From positions 1 to 7,726 of the forward strand of contig JBILMZ010000169.1 of the NCBI GenBank assembly GCA_044375275.1: a DNA stretch of 7,726 nucleotides, read 5' to 3'. Position numbers and translations under genes: made by a program. Position 1 is the first letter of the stretch. Each line of letters opens with the position of its first letter. This document shows positions 4,737 through 7,726 of the stretch, piece by piece. This DNA is from SZUA-430 sp044375275 (lineage in GTDB: Bacteria > Pseudomonadota > Alphaproteobacteria > Micropepsales > Micropepsaceae). The notes beneath the pieces are model-generated. The model was not told the DNA's origin, did not search any database, and saw only the letters and a list, made by a program, of their open reading frames with translations.

Positions 4737-6002
4737 TTGGGACGTTTCATCTTTGCAGCCGCCAGCGCGTGCATGCTGATCGCTGTCTCCGTTGCGCCGG
4801 CTTTGGCCGGGCCGCACGAGAGCGCGGCGAGCGATGTCTATTCGCGCCTGCGCCCGGAATATGACCCGAACGGCATCCGGATGAGTTCGCTGACCCTGTA
4901 TCCCACGCTCTCGTCGGGCGGCGGCCTCAACAGCAACGTGTTCAACGCGCCTGTGGGGACACAGGACTATTTCTACAGCACGGATGTCGGCCTGCAAGTG
5001 AAGTCCGACTGGTCGCGCCACGAGTTCTCCCTCGACGCGCAGACGCAATCGGTCTGGTACTCCAACCAGGTCACGGAGAACCGCAATGACTGGAGCCTGG
5101 ACTCGAGCGTGACCCTCGACCTGCTGCGCGGCACGCAGCTGCGGCTCGACGGCGCCATCGCGACGGAACACGAGGCACGCGGCATGTCGCACGCCGGCGG
5201 CGCCCTCACGGGAGACGCATCGGCCCCCACGGAATTCAGCCGCAACGCCGGTGGCCTCGAGTTCGAGCACAGGTTCAATCGCTTGAAGCTGAACGTTGGC
5301 GGCACCTGGCAGAACCTCGACTATGTCGATGGCGAGGAGATCGGCACGGCGCTGGAAATCAACAATGACGACCGCGACCGCACGGAGATGCGCTATTTCG
5401 GCAAGGCGTCGTTGGAAGTATGGAGTGACACTGCGGTATTCGCGCGCGCGGCCATGACGGACATCGCCTATGCCGAAGCACTCGATGATCTCGGCCTGCA
5501 GCGCGATGCCTCCGAGCTCAAGATCGATGGCGGCTTTGACTTCTCCCTGACCCATGTCCTCACCGGCGAAATCGCGGCGGGCCTGGCAACAAGGTCCTAT
5601 CAGGATCCGTCGCTTACCGAAACCGCGGGCGCGTCGGTCGACATCCGTCTCAAGTGGTTCCCGACCATGCTGACCAACGTCACGCTCGACGGCGGCCGCG
5701 CGATCGAGGAGACAACGGTCGACGGTGCAGCCTCGCTCGTGTCCACGCGCGGCGAAGTGCGGGTCGACCACGAACTCCTGCGCAATCTCATCTTCAGCGG
5801 CAGCATGGGCTACGAGAACCAGGAGTTCACGGGCGGCCTGCGCAACGACGACATTCTCAGGGGCGCTGTTTCAGGCCGCTACATGATCAACAACAACATT
5901 CATCTGGATGCCGGCTGGGAGTTCGTGGACCGCACGTCGAGCGATGTGCCGTTCTCCTATTCGGCGAGCCAGTTCCAGTTCAGCCTCACGGGAAAGATGT
6001 GA
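4737..6002 (+). CDS. Outer-membrane beta-barrel protein of the EPS locus (BBP2_2-like putative porin)
   Basis: Predicted outer-membrane barrel likely to act as the exit pore for the polysaccharide. The mature N-terminus carries the features I recall for the putative beta-barrel porin 2 family from alphaproteobacterial EPS loci: RPEYDPNGIR (about 39-48), LYPTLSSGGGLNSNVF (54-69) and SDWSRHEF (90-97). The rest is alternating polar/hydrophobic strands with short turns and no transmembrane helix, as expected of a barrel. TTG at 4737 is chosen because GGGAG (4727-4731) precedes it and it gives a normal signal peptide (MGRFIFAAASACMLIA, cleavage after ALA at 24). The longer form from ATG at 4683 would add 18 residues, mostly acidic and polar, before the signal. 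The protein has 421 residues from TTG (439 from ATG). It ends ...FQFSLTGKM, without the usual terminal aromatic residue. The family name is from memory and not checked. Confidence 0.88.
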   Translation: MGRFIFAAASACMLIAVSVAPALAGPHESAASDVYSRLRPEYDPNGIRMSSLTLYPTLSSGGGLNSNVFNAPVGTQDYFYSTDVGLQVKSDWSRHEFSLDAQTQSVWYSNQVTENRNDWSLDSSVTLDLLRGTQLRLDGAIATEHEARGMSHAGGALTGDASAPTEFSRNAGGLEFEHRFNRLKLNVGGTWQNLDYVDGEEIGTALEINNDDRDRTEMRYFGKASLEVWSDTAVFARAAMTDIAYAEALDDLGLQRDASELKIDGGFDFSLTHVLTGEIAAGLATRSYQDPSLTETAGASVDIRLKWFPTMLTNVTLDGGRAIEETTVDGAASLVSTRGEVRVDHELLRNLIFSGSMGYENQEFTGGLRNDDILRGAVSGRYMINNNIHLDAGWEFVDRTSSDVPFSYSASQFQFSLTGKM

Positions 6003-6088
6003 TGCCATTCCTGTGGACGAAGCACGAAATGATGGGGGAGGGTCAATGCCTTGCGTTGGCTCATTGGGTAGGTATTGAGGCGCCATGA
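6002..6088 (+). other. 28-codon ORF bridging the barrel and co-polymerase genes
   Basis: An ATG at 6002 overlaps the barrel stop by one base (TGATG), and the frame runs 28 codons to a TGA at 6086-6088 that overlaps the next gene's ATG by four bases (ATGA). The peptide begins MPFLWTKHEMM and ends VGIEAP, with no resemblance to a known protein. GGGAAAG five bases upstream is a weak ribosome binding site. It may be a translational coupling device, or a chance open frame in an 82-base gap. Confidence 0.2.
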
Positions 6089-7726
6089 TCAAGCAAAACA
6101 TGAACGCTTTCCGGATCCCGGAATATGATCAGCGACCCGTCTACGGGCCGCCGCCGCCGCCGCCACCGGCGCCGCCGCACCTGCGCCATGCCGTCTATGA
6201 CGAACCGCCGGAGCAGGATTTCAACATCCGCTCGGTCTTCGGCGTGCTCATGGTTCGCGTCTGGACCATCCTGGGCGTCATGGGCGTCTGCATGACGATC
6301 GCGCTGATCGTCATGTTCCAGATCACGCCGGTCTACACCGCGTCCACGCTGATCATGGTCGGCCAGAGAGAAAACAAGGTCCTCGATGCCGAGTCCGTCG
6401 TGGCTGGTTTGCAGACCGACACGTCGACGCTGGAAAACCAGATCCAGGTGCTCAAGTCCTGGTCCCTGGCGGAAAAAGTGATCCTCAAGCTCAATCTGAT
6501 GCGGGATCCCGAGTTCAACTCGGCCCTGTCCAAGCGCTCGGTCTACAACATCGCGAGCTGGTTCTCGTCATCCAACACAAAGGAGACCATCGTCATCCCC
6601 AAGGGGGCCGAGAAGCTCACGGTGAAGCCCGCCATCATCAACCGGTTTGCCACGAAGCTCAGCGTCGCCACGCAGGGCCGCTCATCCGTGATCAAGGTGA
6701 CGTTCGAGAGTTCGGACCGCGAGAAGGCGGCCAAGATCGCCAATGCGGTCGCAGCCCAGTACACGATGGACCAGCTCGACACGAAGTTTGACGCCGCCAA
6801 GCAGACGACGGACTGGCTGAATGGCCGCCTGCACCAGCTTGCCGAAAAGGTCCGCGTCTCCGAGAACGCCGTTGAGCAGTACAGGGCCGATCACGGCCTG
6901 GCGGACGGAAAGGGCGGCACGACGCTTGCGGGTGAGCAGTTGTCGGAACTGAACAGCCAGATCGTCGTCGCGCGCTCGAAGCTTGCGGAACATGAAGCCA
7001 AGCACCGTCAGGTCAACGCGCTCTACAAGCAGGGCGGCAATGTCGACTCCATCGCCGCTGTCATCAACTCGCCGGTTATCGGCGCCCTGCGTACCCAGCA
7101 GGCGGAACTCGTCCGCAAGGAAGCCGAGCTCAGCACCAAGTACGGCGCCCGCCACCCGCAGATGATCGCCCTAGAGGACGAGAAGAAGCACCTCGACATC
7201 AAGATCGGGGAAGAGGTCAAGCGCATCATCCGCAACCTGTCCAACGAAGCCGCAATCTCCCGCGCCTCGCTGAAGTCCCTCGAGGAAAGCCTGGCCGAGA
7301 TCCAGGGCACCGCCAATACGCAGGGTCAGGCCTCGGTCAAGCTGCGCGAGCTCGAGCGTGAGGCCCAGTCCAACCGGGCGCTCTACGAAACCTTCCAGAA
7401 CCGCTTCAAGGCGTCCGAAGAGCGTGACCAGATCCAGACACCGGACGCGCGCATAATCCAGAAGGCCGCCATCCCGGCCGAACCCAGCTTCCCCAACCGC
7501 CCGATGCTGATGGGCGTGTCGCTGATCGGCTCGACGGTGCTCGGCCTCATGATCGCCTTCATGCTCGAGCGCATGGACAACGGCTTCCGCACCGGCCCCG
7601 ACGTCGAGCGGGCGCTGCGGCTGGCGAATCTCTCGGTGGTCCCGAGGCTGCCGAAGGAAAAGCACGTCGCAGACCGGATCGTGCAGAAGCCGCTTTCCGC
7701 CTTCAGCGAGTCCATAAGATCGCTTT
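6085..7726 (+). CDS. Wzc/ExoP/GumC-like polysaccharide co-polymerase, probable tyrosine autokinase, N-terminal 547 codons (cut by window edge)
   Basis: Inner-membrane protein that sets EPS chain length and couples polymerisation to export. A cytoplasmic tail of about 50 residues contains a polyproline run (P22-P28, then APP). The Wzz domain starts about residue 43 with transmembrane helix 1 at about 55-78. The large periplasmic region (about 79-470) is rich in coiled coil (about 235-310 and 335-445) and carries YGARHPQM (353-360) and the GNVR-type LEREAQSNRALYETFQNRF (423-441). The Pro-rich IPAEPSFPNRP (463-473) leads into helix 2 (about 474-495). The last visible residues, LSAFSESIRSL, match the linker that normally precedes the BY-kinase domain (EAFRTLR in relatives). 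Walker A and the tyrosine tail would lie outside the window, so kinase activity is inferred. GAGG at 6077-6080 lies four bases before the ATG, close but usable. Confidence 0.93.
   Translation, partial: MIKQNMNAFRIPEYDQRPVYGPPPPPPPAPPHLRHAVYDEPPEQDFNIRSVFGVLMVRVWTILGVMGVCMTIALIVMFQITPVYTASTLIMVGQRENKVLDAESVVAGLQTDTSTLENQIQVLKSWSLAEKVILKLNLMRDPEFNSALSKRSVYNIASWFSSSNTKETIVIPKGAEKLTVKPAIINRFATKLSVATQGRSSVIKVTFESSDREKAAKIANAVAAQYTMDQLDTKFDAAKQTTDWLNGRLHQLAEKVRVSENAVEQYRADHGLADGKGGTTLAGEQLSELNSQIVVARSKLAEHEAKHRQVNALYKQGGNVDSIAAVINSPVIGALRTQQAELVRKEAELSTKYGARHPQMIALEDEKKHLDIKIGEEVKRIIRNLSNEAAISRASLKSLEESLAEIQGTANTQGQASVKLRELEREAQSNRALYETFQNRFKASEERDQIQTPDARIIQKAAIPAEPSFPNRPMLMGVSLIGSTVLGLMIAFMLERMDNGFRTGPDVERALRLANLSVVPRLPKEKHVADRIVQKPLSAFSESIRSL

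Noticed and set aside
4629..5771. 380-codon open frame on the minus strand, opposite the barrel gene
   Set aside because: Its translation is Arg/Ala/Val-rich and shows no domain, whereas the plus-strand frame has a signal peptide and barrel motifs. It is a GC-bias shadow.
1..7726. CRISPR arrays, insertion sequences, integrase or phage genes
   Set aside because: No regularly spaced repeats, transposase-like proteins or terminal inverted repeats were seen.

Overview
This window looks like chromosome of an alphaproteobacterium, most likely of the Caulobacterales/Hyphomonadales type. The evidence is the high GC content and codon use, a large TonB-dependent receptor (TBDR) with an Ala-rich signal peptide, and an exopolysaccharide (EPS) export block whose outer-membrane barrel is of a type I associate with alphaproteobacteria. 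There are also short sequences resembling CtrA and CcrM (GANTC) sites. The lineage is an inference; no rRNA or other taxonomic marker is present.

Layout. Positions 1-1913 (minus strand) hold the first 637 codons of a TBDR that runs off the left edge. Positions 1914-2646 are a 733-base divergent intergenic region. Its half next to the receptor contains an AT-rich island with an IHF-like site. Its half next to the phosphatase is very GC-rich and holds a series of strong hairpins. From 2647 to the right edge, five genes all read on the plus strand: a PPP-family metallophosphatase (2647-3411), a short Wza-like OPX lipoprotein (3437-4048), an unrecognised small exported protein (4204-4635), an outer-membrane beta-barrel protein (about 4737-6002), and the first 547 codons of a Wzc/ExoP-like polysaccharide co-polymerase (6085-7726, cut by the window edge).

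How the genes fit together. The last four look like the envelope-spanning part of a Wzx/Wzy-type EPS export machine. The co-polymerase in the inner membrane controls chain length. The OPX lipoprotein supplies the periplasmic conduit. It is too short to carry a Wza-like outer-membrane helix domain, so the separate beta-barrel is the likely exit pore. The small exported protein between them is a candidate unknown component. The phosphatase at the head of the block could oppose phosphorylation in this pathway, but that is only a context-based inference. The receptor is divergent and probably unrelated in function.

Leads beyond the genes: a CtrA-like site just before the OPX start, a perfect 10-bp palindrome beside an extended -10-like element and a pair of GANTC sites before the small exported gene, and a 28-codon ORF that exactly bridges the barrel and co-polymerase genes with stop/start overlaps at both ends.
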